A DNA stretch of 64,000 bases from Mycobacterium sp. 141 (GTDB taxonomy: Bacteria; Actinomycetota; Actinomycetes; Mycobacteriales; Mycobacteriaceae), in NCBI RefSeq assembly GCF_000382405.1, contig NZ_KB908257.1, forward strand, positions 342,000-405,999. Direction: 5' to 3'. Positions within the stretch are counted from its first letter, which is position 1. Every line of letters begins with the position of its first letter. The notes below the pieces were generated by a model. That model did not search any database. It worked only from the letters and a program-made list of their open reading frames with translations, and had not been told where the DNA came from. This document shows, one piece after another, positions 41,357-50,902 of the stretch. The position numbers and the translations under genes were made by a program.

Positions 41357-42774
41357 GATCGCAGTGCCTCCAGGGTGGCCCGGGCGCCGACGTGATGTAG
41401 GGAATCCAGCGCCCAGAGGTAGGCCTCGACAAACCGGGGTTGGGTTGCGAGATCACCGAACAGGGCGGTGTTCTCGATGAACGCTGTTGGGTGTTCGCGT
41501 TGGGACTGAGCCATCGGCACGAGCGTATCGGCCAGCGCGTCCTGTACCTCGATCGGTTCGCCCTGCTCGTCGACGCCCTCGGCGTAGCGTGCCCAACTCG
41601 CCACAACGGCCGCTGACAGCCGGATCGGCGCGCCGGTCTTGAGGTTTTCCCGGATCACAGGCAGCAGCCACTTCGGGATCCGGTCCGAAGAGCCGAAGCA
41701 CAGCCGCACGATGGTGTCGCGCACGCCCGGGTTGGCGAAGCGCTCGATCAGCGTGCGTTTGTAGTCGGCCAGATCGATACCTGGGACCGGTTCGAGGGTT
41801 GGGGTGGCCTCGGAATCCATGTAATCCAGCAGGAATTCGGCGAAGAGCGGGTCGGCCGCGGCGTCGTGCACCAGGCGGTAGCCGGCCAGATAGCCGAAGT
41901 AGCACAACGCTTGATGGGCGGCGTTGAGCAGTCGCAGCTTCATCAGCTCGTATGGCGTCACGTCATCGACCATCAGTACGCCCGCCTCCTCCAACGGCGG
42001 CCGGCCGTCGGAGAACGAATCCTCCAGCACCCAGGACGTGAACGGTTCGGCCACCACCGGCCACTGGTCGTCGATGCCGAACTCGGAGTGCACTGTCTCG
42101 ATGACCTCCGGGGTGGTGGCCGGGGTGATGCGGTCCACCATCGAGTTCGGGAACCGCGTGTGGGTGTTGATCCATTCGCCCAGGCCTGGATGAGCACGCT
42201 CGGCGTAGGTGATGAACGCTTGGCGCGCCACGTCACCGTTGCCCTCGATGTTGTCGCACGACACGATGGTCGGTGAGGCGATACCGCGGTCGCGGCGTAG
42301 CGCCAGCGCGTCAGTCACCAAGCCGAAGACGTTGACCTGGTCCGGGGATACGGCGTTGAGGTTGTAGCCGCCCTCGGTGATCGTCAGCGAGATGATCCGG
42401 GTGGATGGGCTGGCCAGGAGTTCCACAACACCTTCGGGATCGTCGGGGGCATATCGGTAGTCGATGATGGAACCGATCACCCGCGCCTCCCGGGTGCCAT
42501 CGGGGTGCACCAGCATCAGGGTATAGAGCCCATCCTGAGCAGCCATCACATTGGCCATCTTTCGATCTGACGGCAGTACCCCGACGCCGCAGATACCCCA
42601 TTCGGCGGCCAGACCGCGTTCCAGCAGACGATCGATATACATCGCTTGATGCGCGCGATGGAAACCGCCGACACCGAAATGCACGATGCCGACCTGGACC
42701 TCGTTGCGGTGGTAGCTGGGGCGCGCCGCGGTGGGCGGCTGCGCGGCGGGTGTTGTGTGCGTCACATTTGTCAT
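41353..42774 (-). CDS. Mannitol/polyol 2-dehydrogenase
   Basis: 473-aa NAD-dependent polyol dehydrogenase of the long-chain mannitol dehydrogenase family. The N-terminal Rossmann motif is IVHFGVGGFHRAHQAMYIDR, and the catalytic segment includes the conserved Lys in ELMKLRLLNAAHQALCYFG with Asn and His, typical of MtlD/Mtl2-DH. It oxidises mannitol to fructose (or arabitol/sorbitol). ATG 42772-42774 is near the operator dyads of the divergent SorC gene; the much longer open frame upstream is antisense to that regulator. Downstream sugar kinase overlaps by 4 bases. Confidence 0.92.
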   Translation of the reverse strand: MTNVTHTTPAAQPPTAARPSYHRNEVQVGIVHFGVGGFHRAHQAMYIDRLLERGLAAEWGICGVGVLPSDRKMANVMAAQDGLYTLMLVHPDGTREARVIGSIIDYRYAPDDPEGVVELLASPSTRIISLTITEGGYNLNAVSPDQVNVFGLVTDALALRRDRGIASPTIVSCDNIEGNGDVARQAFITYAERAHPGLGEWINTHTRFPNSMVDRITPATTPEVIETVHSEFGIDDQWPVVAEPFTSWVLEDSFSDGRPPLEEAGVLMVDDVTPYELMKLRLLNAAHQALCYFGYLAGYRLVHDAAADPLFAEFLLDYMDSEATPTLEPVPGIDLADYKRTLIERFANPGVRDTIVRLCFGSSDRIPKWLLPVIRENLKTGAPIRLSAAVVASWARYAEGVDEQGEPIEVQDALADTLVPMAQSQREHPTAFIENTALFGDLATQPRFVEAYLWALDSLHHVGARATLEALRS

Positions 42775-42784
42775 GTTAGCGTGA

Positions 42785-42820
42785 TGAGCATCTACTCGCA
42801 CCCGTGAGCATGTGCTCACA
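42785..42820. promoter_or_regulatory. Two operators between polyol dehydrogenase and SorC regulator
   Basis: GTGAGCATGTGCTCAC (42804-42819) is a perfect 7-bp dyad, and a related weaker site TGAGCATCTACTCGCA lies at 42785-42800. The sites are 20 bases apart in the divergent gap, which places them to control both transcripts. The GGAGGTGAGG ribosome-binding site of the regulator follows at about 42827. Confidence 0.7.
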
Positions 42821-42840
42821 CTACCGGGAGGTGAGGTCCA

Positions 42841-43770
42841 ATGGCCGCACCGACGCCAGAGGATCTGCGACTTGCCCTGCGTGCGGCCACGTTGTACTAC
42901 CTCGACGGCCTCACCCAGGCACAGATCGCGGCTCGGCTGGGAGTCTCCCGCCCGACCGCGGGGCGGTTGGTGGCCAAGGCCAAGGCCAACGGGCTGGTGC
43001 GGGTAGAGGTGGTGGTGCCACCCGGCATCGGTGACGACCTGCACGCCGATGAAGAACGCGAACTCGAACGTCGGTTCGGCCTCACCGAGGCGGTCGTGGC
43101 CAGCAACGCCGGGCGCGCGGGCGCCGCGCTGTTGATGCGCCGAATTGGGGCCGACGACGTGCTGGGCTTCACCTGGGGACCCGAGCAGGTCAGTGTCGCG
43201 ACAGCGTTGGTGCCCGGAGTGGCAAGCTGCCGCGCCGTGGTTCAGCTCGACGGCGCCATGTCCACGGCCGCCTACCAGACCGGTATTGAACAGATCCTGA
43301 CCCGGTGCGCGGACACCCTGCGCGGCGAGACCTTCCGGCTCCCCGCACCTCTGTACGCCGACCCGGCCACTGTGATCTCGATGCGGGGGGATTCGGTCAT
43401 CTCCCGCACTTTGGATGCCGGCCGACGCGCCGACACCATGCTGTTCGGGGTCGGCGCAGTGTCGACCTCGACCACGTTGTTCGAAGGCAGCTTCCTGGAC
43501 ATCCGGATGCTCGACGAACTGGTCAGTCAAGGTGCCGTCGGCGAGATCGGCGGCCGTTTCTTCAACGCCCATGGTGAGCCCGTCCACCACGAACTTCAGC
43601 AACGCGCGATGTCGGTGCCGCTGGAAGACATCCGCACCTGCGAGAAGACCATTCTGGTGTCCGGCGGCGCCGGTAAGTACCAGGCCGTACTCGGAGCCCT
43701 GCGCGGCAAGTTGGCCCGGCTCCTGGTATGCGATATCGATTGCGCCCGTTGGCTGTTGGCGCAGAAATGA
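42841..43770 (+). CDS. SorC-family sugar-binding transcriptional regulator
   Basis: 309-aa regulator with an N-terminal HTH (LYYLDGLTQAQIAARLGVSRPTAGRLVAKAK, about residues 19-50) and a C-terminal sugar-phosphate-binding domain with GFTWGPEQ and FGVGAVS motifs of the SorC/DeoR type. It sits between polyol uptake and oxidation genes and is divergent from the dehydrogenase, so it most likely senses a polyol or phosphorylated sugar and controls both directions through the upstream dyads. Strong ribosome-binding site. Its stop is 8 bases before the binding-protein gene. Confidence 0.92.
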   Translation: MAAPTPEDLRLALRAATLYYLDGLTQAQIAARLGVSRPTAGRLVAKAKANGLVRVEVVVPPGIGDDLHADEERELERRFGLTEAVVASNAGRAGAALLMRRIGADDVLGFTWGPEQVSVATALVPGVASCRAVVQLDGAMSTAAYQTGIEQILTRCADTLRGETFRLPAPLYADPATVISMRGDSVISRTLDAGRRADTMLFGVGAVSTSTTLFEGSFLDIRMLDELVSQGAVGEIGGRFFNAHGEPVHHELQQRAMSVPLEDIRTCEKTILVSGGAGKYQAVLGALRGKLARLLVCDIDCARWLLAQK

Positions 43771-43777
43771 GGTTGCC

Positions 43778-45121
43778 ATGAGATTCGCAAGGAAGTTGGC
43801 CGCGGTCGTCGCGGCGGCCGGCCTGGCCCTGACGGCCGGTTGTGCCGGGGCCGGCTCGCTCGGCGCCACCGATCAGACCGTGACGATCGCGATGGTGTCG
43901 AACTCCCAGATGACCGACGCCCGCTCGCTGGCGAACCGGTTCGAGGCCGCCAACCCCGACATCAAGCTACGGTTCGTCACGCTGTCGGAGAACCAGGCCC
44001 GCGCCAAGATCACCGCGTCCACCGCGATGGGCGGCGGCGAGTTCGACGTCGTGATGATCAGCAACTACGAGGCTCCGCAATGGGCCGAAAACGGCTGGCT
44101 GGTCAACCTTTCCGACTACGCACGCAATACGCCGGGCTATGACGAGAACGACTTCATCCCGTCGCTGCGCGAATCACTGTCGTATAAGGGCAACATGTAC
44201 GCGGTGCCGTTCTACGGCGAATCCTCGTTCCTGATGTACCGCAAGGACCTGTTCGAGCAGGCCGGCATCGAGATGCCGCACAACCCGACCTGGCAGCAGG
44301 TCGCCGATGCCGCGGCCAAACTTGACGGTCCGGACATGGTGGGCATCTGCCTGCGCGGCAAGCCCGGCTGGGGTGAGGTGCTGGCCCCGCTGGACACCGT
44401 GATCAACACCTTCGGTGGGCGCTGGTACGACGAGAAATGGAACGCCCAGCTCACCAGCCCCGAGGTCGAGAAGGCAGTCGACTTCTACGTCAACCTCGTC
44501 CGCAACCACGGTGAACCCGGCGCGGCGACAAGCGGTTTCGGTGAGTGCGCGACGCAGTTCGCCCAGGGCCGGGCCGCGATGTGGTACGACGCGACGTCGG
44601 CGGTGTCGGTGCTGGAGGATCCCGCATCGTCGAAGGTGGTCGGCAAGGTCGGCTACGCGATGGCGCCGACGGTCGAGAAGCCCAACTCCGGCTGGCTCTA
44701 CACCTGGGCGCTGGGAATCCCCAAGAGCAGCGACAAGCCGGACGCCGCATGGAGATTCATCTCCTGGATGACCGACCAGAACTACATCAAGCTGGTCGGC
44801 GAGCAGCTGGGGTGGGCGCGGGTACCACCGGGAAGTCGGCTGTCGACCTATCAGATTCCCCAATATAAAGAAGCGGCAAAGGCGTTCGGTCAGGTGACGC
44901 TCGACTCGATCGAGGGTGCCACCCCCGCCAAGCCCACCGTGCAGCCGGTGCCCTACACGGGCGTGCAATTCCTGGCCATCCCGGAATTCCAGGACCTCGG
45001 AACCCGGGTCAGCCAGCAGATCAGCGCGGCGATCGCCGGGCAGAAGTCCGTCTCCGACGCGCTGGAACAGTCGCAGAAGTACGCAGAAGTCGTCGGCGAG
45101 ACCTATCAGGAGAAGCCATGA
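43778..45121 (+). CDS. Polyol ABC transporter substrate-binding lipoprotein
   Basis: 447-aa extracellular solute-binding protein (family 1). The signal peptide MRFARKLAAVVAAAGLALTA ends in lipobox LTAGC. The mature protein has the usual two-lobe features, including DVVMISNYEAPQWAENGWLV, AVPFYGESSFLMYRKDLFEQ and the GWLYTWALGIPKSSDKPDAAW hinge region. It begins an operon with two permeases and an ATPase (smoEFGK/mtlEFGK-like). The start ATG 43778 follows GAGGTTGCC. Likely substrate mannitol or sorbitol, from the neighbouring dehydrogenase and regulator (inference). Confidence 0.92.
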   Translation: MRFARKLAAVVAAAGLALTAGCAGAGSLGATDQTVTIAMVSNSQMTDARSLANRFEAANPDIKLRFVTLSENQARAKITASTAMGGGEFDVVMISNYEAPQWAENGWLVNLSDYARNTPGYDENDFIPSLRESLSYKGNMYAVPFYGESSFLMYRKDLFEQAGIEMPHNPTWQQVADAAAKLDGPDMVGICLRGKPGWGEVLAPLDTVINTFGGRWYDEKWNAQLTSPEVEKAVDFYVNLVRNHGEPGAATSGFGECATQFAQGRAAMWYDATSAVSVLEDPASSKVVGKVGYAMAPTVEKPNSGWLYTWALGIPKSSDKPDAAWRFISWMTDQNYIKLVGEQLGWARVPPGSRLSTYQIPQYKEAAKAFGQVTLDSIEGATPAKPTVQPVPYTGVQFLAIPEFQDLGTRVSQQISAAIAGQKSVSDALEQSQKYAEVVGETYQEKP

Positions 45122-46089
45122 CAACCAGTCAGTTACCGGCCGCAGCCGATGCGCTGACCGAGGCCGAGCACGTCGCACGGATCAAACAGAAGCAGGATCC
45201 CGGGTTTTCGCGCGCTGAGGGTTGGCGCCGCCGCGGGCCTCTGCTGCCGGCGCTGATCTTCATGATCGTCGTCACCCAGATTCCGTTTCTGTTCACGCTG
45301 TACTACTCGACGCTGTCGTGGAACCTGGTGCGGCCCGGGTCCCGGCATTTCGTCGGGCTGCAGAACTACCTCGACGTCATCAGAGACGGCACGTTCTGGC
45401 AGGTCGCGATCAACACCGTATGGATCATCGCTGCGACCGTGCTGATCTCGGTGGTACTCGGGCTGATCCTGGCGCTGTTGCTCGACCGGGTCTTCCTGGG
45501 CCGTGGCGTGGTGCGCACGCTGCTGATCACCCCGTTCCTCGTGACACCCGTTGCGGGGGCGTTGATGTGGAAGACCGCGATGCTCGACCCGGTGTTCGGC
45601 ATCATCAACTGGGTGCTGTCCCCGCTGGGGCTCAAACACGTCGACTGGGTCAGCCAGTTCCCGCTGACCTCGATCATCATCGCCCTGGTGTGGCAGTGGA
45701 CCCCGTTCATGATGCTGCTGATCCTGGCGGGCCTGCAGTCGATGCCGCGCGACATCCTCGAAGCGGGCCGGGTCGACGGTGCCGGCGCGTTCCAGCTGTT
45801 CCGTGAGCTGACGCTGCCGCACCTGCGCCGGTTCATCGAGTTGGGCACCGTGCTCGGCGCGATCTACCTGGTCAACACCTTCGACGCGATCTACATGATG
45901 ACCCAGGGCGGGCCGGGTACCGCGAGCGCGAACCTGCCGTTCTACATCTACCAGCGTGCCTTCCTGGGCTTCGACATCGGCCAGGCGGCAGCGATGGGCG
46001 TCGTGGTCGTGATCTTCACGATGATCATCGCGAGCTTCGCACTGCGGCTGATCTTCAAATCGTTCACGGGCAAGGAGGAGGCGGCCTGA
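45118..46089 (+). CDS. Polyol ABC transporter permease 1
   Basis: 323-aa MalF/SmoF-type permease. About six hydrophobic helices (around residues 40-62, 105-130, 139-155, 190-210, 240-262 and 292-314), and the EAA loop appears as DILEAGRVDGAGAFQLFRELTLP, which contacts the ATPase. It overlaps the binding-protein stop by 4 bases (ATGA). Second gene of the operon; together with the next gene forms the transmembrane channel. Confidence 0.93.
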   Translation: MTTSQLPAAADALTEAEHVARIKQKQDPGFSRAEGWRRRGPLLPALIFMIVVTQIPFLFTLYYSTLSWNLVRPGSRHFVGLQNYLDVIRDGTFWQVAINTVWIIAATVLISVVLGLILALLLDRVFLGRGVVRTLLITPFLVTPVAGALMWKTAMLDPVFGIINWVLSPLGLKHVDWVSQFPLTSIIIALVWQWTPFMMLLILAGLQSMPRDILEAGRVDGAGAFQLFRELTLPHLRRFIELGTVLGAIYLVNTFDAIYMMTQGGPGTASANLPFYIYQRAFLGFDIGQAAAMGVVVVIFTMIIASFALRLIFKSFTGKEEAA

Positions 46090-46955
46090 TGAGTACCGTC
46101 ACGACGAACGCGACACACGAGAAGGCTGCGAGCCCGGCAAAGGTCAAGCGGCGCAAGTTCGATCCGTGGGGCGTGGTGGCCTGGATCGTTGGCCTGGGCT
46201 TCTTCTTCCCGGTGTTCTGGATGGTGCTGACCGCCTTCAAACAAGAGGTCGACGCCTACACCACCACCCCGAAGCTCTTCTTCGTCCCCACCCTCGACGA
46301 GTTCAAGGCCGTCTTCGCCAACGGCGTCGGCACCAGCCTGCTCAACTCGCTCTATGCCACCACGGTGTCGACGGTCCTCGTTCTGGCGCTGGGTATTCCG
46401 GCGGCGTTCGCGCTCTCCCTCAAACCGGTGCGCAAGACCCAGGACGCGCTGTTCTTCTTCATGAGCACCAAGATGCTGCCGATCGTCGCGGCGATCATCC
46501 CGCTGTACGTCATCGTCTCGAACATCGGCCTGCTGGACAACATCTGGGCCCTGATCATCTTGTACACCTCGATGAACCTGCCGATCGCGGTGTGGATGAT
46601 GCGGTCGTTCTTCCTCGAGGTGCCCGGCGAACTCCTGGAGGCCGCGAGCCTCGACGGCGCCAGCACCTGGCGTTCGGTGCGGGAGGTGATCCTGCCGCTG
46701 GTGTCACCCGGGATCGCGGCCACGGCGCTGATCTGCGTCATCTTCGCCTGGAACGAATTCTTCTTCGCGGTGAATCTCACTGCGGTGCAAGCCCAGACCA
46801 TGCCGGTGTTCCTCGTCGGCTTCATCGCGGGTGAGGGCCTGTACTGGGCCAAGCTGTGCGCGGCGGCGACGATGGCCGCGCTTCCGGTGGTTCTCGCGGG
46901 CTGGATCGCGCAGAACAAACTGGTCCGTGGACTGTCCTTCGGCGCGATCAAGTAA
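46089..46955 (+). CDS. Polyol ABC transporter permease 2
   Basis: 288-aa MalG/SmoG-type permease. Six helices with the EAA loop ELLEAASLDGASTWRSVREVILP and the sequence VFWMVLTAFKQEVDAYTTTP near the N-terminus, standard for this family. The ATG overlaps the last base of the upstream stop (TGATG). Followed 26 bases later by the ATPase gene, with AGGAG in the gap. Confidence 0.93.
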   Translation: MSTVTTNATHEKAASPAKVKRRKFDPWGVVAWIVGLGFFFPVFWMVLTAFKQEVDAYTTTPKLFFVPTLDEFKAVFANGVGTSLLNSLYATTVSTVLVLALGIPAAFALSLKPVRKTQDALFFFMSTKMLPIVAAIIPLYVIVSNIGLLDNIWALIILYTSMNLPIAVWMMRSFFLEVPGELLEAASLDGASTWRSVREVILPLVSPGIAATALICVIFAWNEFFFAVNLTAVQAQTMPVFLVGFIAGEGLYWAKLCAAATMAALPVVLAGWIAQNKLVRGLSFGAIK

Positions 46956-46981
46956 ACGGAAAGTCAAAACAGGAGTTTCTC

Positions 46982-48061
46982 ATGGCTGCAATCACCTACC
47001 GCAACGCCTCGTGCATCTACGAGGGCTCGGACAAGCTCGCGGTCGACTCGCTCAACCTCGACATCGCCGACGGCGAATTCGTGGTGCTGGTCGGCCCGTC
47101 CGGATCCGGCAAGAGCACCGCGCTGCGGATGCTGGCCGGGCTCGAGGACATCGACGAAGGCGCCATCGAGATCGGTGGCAAGGACATGACCGGGGTACCG
47201 TCCAAGGACCGCGACATCGCGATGGTGTTCCAGAACTACGCGCTGTACCCGACCAAGACCGTCGCCGAGAACATGGGCTTCGCGCTCAAACTGCGGGGTG
47301 TACCTGCTGACGAGCGGCGCCGCAAGGTCGAGGAAGCCGCGAAACTGCTTGACCTGGAGCAGTTCCTGGACCGCAGGCCCGCCAAGCTGTCCGGCGGTCA
47401 GCGCCAGCGCGTCGCCATGGGGCGCGCCATCGTGCGCGAGCCGCAGGTGTTCTGCATGGACGAGCCTTTGAGCAACCTCGACGCGAAGCTGCGCGTGCAG
47501 ACCCGCACCCAGATCGCCGCACTGCAGCGTCGGCTGGGCACCACCACCGTGTATGTCACCCACGATCAAGTCGAAGCCATGACCATGGGGGACCGAGTCG
47601 CGGTGCTGCGCAACGGAAAGCTGCAGCAGTTCGCTGCTCCGTCAGAGCTGTACGACAAGCCGGTCAACGAATTCGTCGCCGGTTTCATCGGATCGCCCGC
47701 GATGAACCTCGTCAAGCTGCCCGTCGTCACCGACGGCGTCCGGGTCGGGGAGAACTCGACGCTGGAGCTGGAACGCGAGCAGCTCACCCGGTTGAACGGG
47801 TTGTCCGAGGTCACCATCGGTATCCGACCCGAACAACTGGAGATCGTCGACGCCGGCGGCGTGGAGGTGGTTGTCGACCTGGTCGAGGACCTCGGTAGCG
47901 AGGCCTACGTCTACACCCACGCCGGTTCGGGTTCGGGTGTGGAGCTGGTGGCCCGGTGCAATCCGCGGACCGCACCCAAGCTGGCCGAGACGGTGCGGCT
48001 GCGCAAGCATCCCGACGGTGTCGTGCACCTGTTCCACCCGGAGACGGGTGCACGCATCTAG
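46982..48061 (+). CDS. Polyol ABC transporter ATPase (MsiK/SmoK-like)
   Basis: 359-aa ATP-binding subunit of the CUT1 sugar family. Walker A GPSGSGKSTAL, Q-loop MVFQNYALYPTKTV, signature LSGGQRQRVAMGRAI, Walker B CMDEPLSNLDAKLR and the H-loop VTHDQVEAMTMGDR are all intact. The C-terminal TOBE domain (about 235-359) is that of MalK/UgpC-type ATPases. It completes the four-gene operon. ATG follows AGGAGTTTCTC. In actinobacteria such ATPases sometimes serve several sugar transporters; here it is dedicated by position. Confidence 0.93.
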   Translation: MAAITYRNASCIYEGSDKLAVDSLNLDIADGEFVVLVGPSGSGKSTALRMLAGLEDIDEGAIEIGGKDMTGVPSKDRDIAMVFQNYALYPTKTVAENMGFALKLRGVPADERRRKVEEAAKLLDLEQFLDRRPAKLSGGQRQRVAMGRAIVREPQVFCMDEPLSNLDAKLRVQTRTQIAALQRRLGTTTVYVTHDQVEAMTMGDRVAVLRNGKLQQFAAPSELYDKPVNEFVAGFIGSPAMNLVKLPVVTDGVRVGENSTLELEREQLTRLNGLSEVTIGIRPEQLEIVDAGGVEVVVDLVEDLGSEAYVYTHAGSGSGVELVARCNPRTAPKLAETVRLRKHPDGVVHLFHPETGARI

Positions 48062-48070
48062 CCTGGCGTC

Positions 48071-50338
48071 ATGGAGCGCTACGAGCGGGTTCGGCTGACG
48101 AATCCCGACAAGGTGCTCTATCCCGCCACCGGTACCATCAAAGCCGAGGTTTTCGACTACTACCTCAGCATCGCCGAGGTCATGCTGCCGCACATCGCCG
48201 GCCGCCCGGTGACTCGCAAACGCTGGCCCAACGGGGTTGCCGAGCCGTCGTTCTTCGAGAAACAGCTCGCGTCGTCGGCCCCGGACTGGCTGGCGCGCGG
48301 CACCATCGTGCACAAATCAGGGATCACGACCTACCCGATCATCGACACCCGCGAGGGGCTGGCCTGGATCGCGCAGCAGGCCGCGCTGGAAGTGCATGTG
48401 CCGCAATGGCGATTCGTCGAGGGGCAGGTCGGACCGGCGACGCGGATCGTATTCGATCTGGACCCCGGTGAGGGTGTCACGATGCACCAGATGTGCGAGG
48501 TGGCGCAAGCGGTGCGTGAGTTGATGGGCGATATCGGCCTGACGACGTACCCGTTGACCAGCGGCAGCAAGGGGCTGCACCTGTATGTGCCGCTGGCCGA
48601 ACCCGTCAGCTCCCACGGTGCATCGGTGCTCGCCCGGCGGGTGGCCCAGCAGCTGGAACATGCCAGGCCCGAGTTGGTGACGGCGACCATGACCAAGAGC
48701 CTGCGGGCCGGCAAGGTGTTCCTGGACTGGAGCCAGAACAGTGCGGCCAAAACCACCATCGCGCCGTATTCCCTGCGGGGCCGGGAGTTCCCGACCGTCG
48801 CTGCGCCGCGGACGTGGGACGAGATCGCCGACCCGAAGTTGCACCACCTACGGTTCGACGAAGTGTTGCAACGGGTTTCCGAACTCGGGGATCTGCTGGC
48901 GGGGTTGGACGAGGACGCACCAGTTGCCGACAAGCTGACGACCTACCGCAGCATGCGCGATGCCGCCAAGACACCCGAGCCCGTACCCAAAGGTATTGCC
49001 GCGACGGGTAACAACGACCGGTTCGTGATTCAGGAACACCATGCGCGGCGCCTGCACTACGACTTGCGGCTCGAACACGACGGCGTTCTGGTGAGCTGGG
49101 CTGTCCCCAAGAATCTGCCCGAGACCACCTCGGTGAATCACCTTGCAGTGCATACCGAAGACCACCCGCTGGAGTACCTGAACTTTCACGGCACGATCCC
49201 GAAAGGGGAGTACGGCGCGGGCAACATGATCATCTGGGACGCGGGAACGTATGAGGCCGAGAAGTTCCGGGTGCCCGCTGATTCTGAAGCCCCTGACGCC
49301 AAAAACGGTGAGGTGATCTTCACCCTGCGGGGCAGACGTATCGAAGGCCGGTACGCGCTCATCCAGACCGAGGGCAAGAACTGGCTCGCGCACCGGATGA
49401 AAGATCAGCCGCGGGTACAGCTCCAGGATTTCGCCCCGATGCTGGCCACCGAAGGCTCCGTCGACAAACTCAAGCAATCCCAGTGGGCCTTCGAAGGCAA
49501 ATGGGATGGCTACCGTCTGTTGGTGGATGCCGACCACGGGCACCTGCAGCTCCGGTCGCGCAGTGGACGCGACGTCACGGGTGAGTATCCGCAATTGCAG
49601 GCGCTGGCAGCCGATCTCGCCGACCATCACGTGATTCTCGACGGCGAGGTCGTGGCCCTCGACGACACCGGGGTGCCGAGTTTTGCTGCGATGCAGAATC
49701 GGGTGCGATCCACGCGGATCGAGTTCTGGGCCTTCGACATTCTGCTGCTCGACGGCAGATCGCTGTTGCGCGTGAAATACAGTGACCGCCGACGGCTGCT
49801 GGAGGCGTTGGCTGCCGGTGGTGGGCTCATCGTGCCGCCGCTGCTGCCCGGTGACGGGCCGGAAGCCATGAACCATGCCCGGGAGCAGCGGTTCGAAGGG
49901 GTGGTTGCCAAGAAGCGCGACGCCACCTATCAACCGGGTCGACGGTCGGCTTCATGGATCAAGGACAAAATCTGGAATACCCAGGAAGTGGTGATCGGCG
50001 GCTGGCGCCAAGGCGAGGGCGGGCGCACCAGCGGTATCGGCGCCCTCATGCTCGGCATTCCAGCCGAAGGCGGGCTGCAGTTCGCCGGCCGGGTCGGTAC
50101 CGGATTCACCGAGAACGATCTGGCCAAGCTGAAAAAACTGCTGGCCCCGTTGCACACCGACGAATCACCTTTCAACGCACCACTTCCCACGCTCGATGCC
50201 CGGGGCGTGACATTCGTGCGCCCAGAATTGGTCGGGGAGGTCCGCTACAGCGAACGGACGTCCGACAATCGGCTACGCCAGCCGAGCTGGCGCGGTTTGC
50301 GTCCGGACAAGACGCCGCAAGAGGTCGTGTGGGAGTGA
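48071..50338 (+). CDS. ligD: DNA ligase D (polymerase-nuclease-ligase)
   Basis: 755-aa three-domain NHEJ enzyme. The N-terminal primase-polymerase domain (about residues 1-290) has VFDLDPGEG with the metal-binding acidic pair, the 3'-phosphoesterase domain (about 305-430) has HHARRLHYDLRLEHDG with His323, and the ATP-dependent ligase domain has the nucleotidyl-accepting Lys477 in FEGKWDGYR, followed by LDGEVVALDD and GVVAKKR. The order POL-NUC-LIG is that of mycobacterial LigD; I recall 759 aa for M. tuberculosis. The start is 9 bases after the ATPase stop, so it may also be read from the polyol operon. Confidence 0.96.
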   Translation: MERYERVRLTNPDKVLYPATGTIKAEVFDYYLSIAEVMLPHIAGRPVTRKRWPNGVAEPSFFEKQLASSAPDWLARGTIVHKSGITTYPIIDTREGLAWIAQQAALEVHVPQWRFVEGQVGPATRIVFDLDPGEGVTMHQMCEVAQAVRELMGDIGLTTYPLTSGSKGLHLYVPLAEPVSSHGASVLARRVAQQLEHARPELVTATMTKSLRAGKVFLDWSQNSAAKTTIAPYSLRGREFPTVAAPRTWDEIADPKLHHLRFDEVLQRVSELGDLLAGLDEDAPVADKLTTYRSMRDAAKTPEPVPKGIAATGNNDRFVIQEHHARRLHYDLRLEHDGVLVSWAVPKNLPETTSVNHLAVHTEDHPLEYLNFHGTIPKGEYGAGNMIIWDAGTYEAEKFRVPADSEAPDAKNGEVIFTLRGRRIEGRYALIQTEGKNWLAHRMKDQPRVQLQDFAPMLATEGSVDKLKQSQWAFEGKWDGYRLLVDADHGHLQLRSRSGRDVTGEYPQLQALAADLADHHVILDGEVVALDDTGVPSFAAMQNRVRSTRIEFWAFDILLLDGRSLLRVKYSDRRRLLEALAAGGGLIVPPLLPGDGPEAMNHAREQRFEGVVAKKRDATYQPGRRSASWIKDKIWNTQEVVIGGWRQGEGGRTSGIGALMLGIPAEGGLQFAGRVGTGFTENDLAKLKKLLAPLHTDESPFNAPLPTLDARGVTFVRPELVGEVRYSERTSDNRLRQPSWRGLRPDKTPQEVVWE

Positions 50339-50413
50339 TCCCGTGCTGCGTCACAACCCGGCAAGCGAGTAACAATCACAACCGTGCGGGCGTCCGGGTT
50401 GTAGCGGTCCGGA

Positions 50414-50757
50414 TTTGTCGGACCCTTCTGTGATGATCTCATCGAGGCCGGTCAGGACGTCGTCCATGTTCGTGATCGTGGATTGGGCAGTGCGACCGAT
50501 GATGTGGTCCTCGCGTTGGCAGCAGCCGAGGGGCCGCGTGTTGGTCAGCGCCGATACAGATTTCGGCACTTTGCTGGCTCGGTCCGGCGCGACGGCACCG
50601 TCGATTGTCCTGATACGGCGTGCCGTCGGTCGACGAGCCGCTGAACAGGGCCGGTCTGCTCATCGACAACCTTGCCGTCGTCCAGGACGACCTCATGCAG
50701 GGTGCAATCGTAGTGCTCGGCGAGCAGACGATACGCATTCGTCGCCTCCCGATCTAG
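50414..50757 (+). pseudogene. DUF5615 PIN-like toxin relic, multiply frameshifted
   Basis: Three consecutive frames together encode one DUF5615/PIN-like protein. Frame one reads DDLIEAGQDVVHVRDRGLGS, then VLALAAAEG to the GGGG at 50531-50534. Frame two continues RVLVSADTDFGTLLARSGAT and IVLIRR to about 50620. Frame three reads LLIDNLAVVQDDLMQGAIVV and ends TIRIRRLPI with TAG at 50755-50757. Such proteins are VapC-like RNase toxins. The first ~15 residues, including the LLDEN-type acidic motif, are absent, and no antitoxin is seen. Confidence 0.75.
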
Positions 50758-50902
50758 GAACAACGACAGCGAGTAAGTTTCCCGGCTTGTCACCAAGCCG
50801 AGGGCACTGCGCCGCCCGAGCAAATCCGCGTCCAACGTGCACACACTGCGATTTTCTTTGTGGTTTTTCGCACTGGGTGCACGCTCGGTGAGCCAGTCCG
50901 TC

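Noticed and set aside
42775..43869. N-terminal extension of the polyol dehydrogenase frame
   Set aside because: The open frame continues for 365 codons antisense to the SorC regulator; the dehydrogenase domain starts at 42774.
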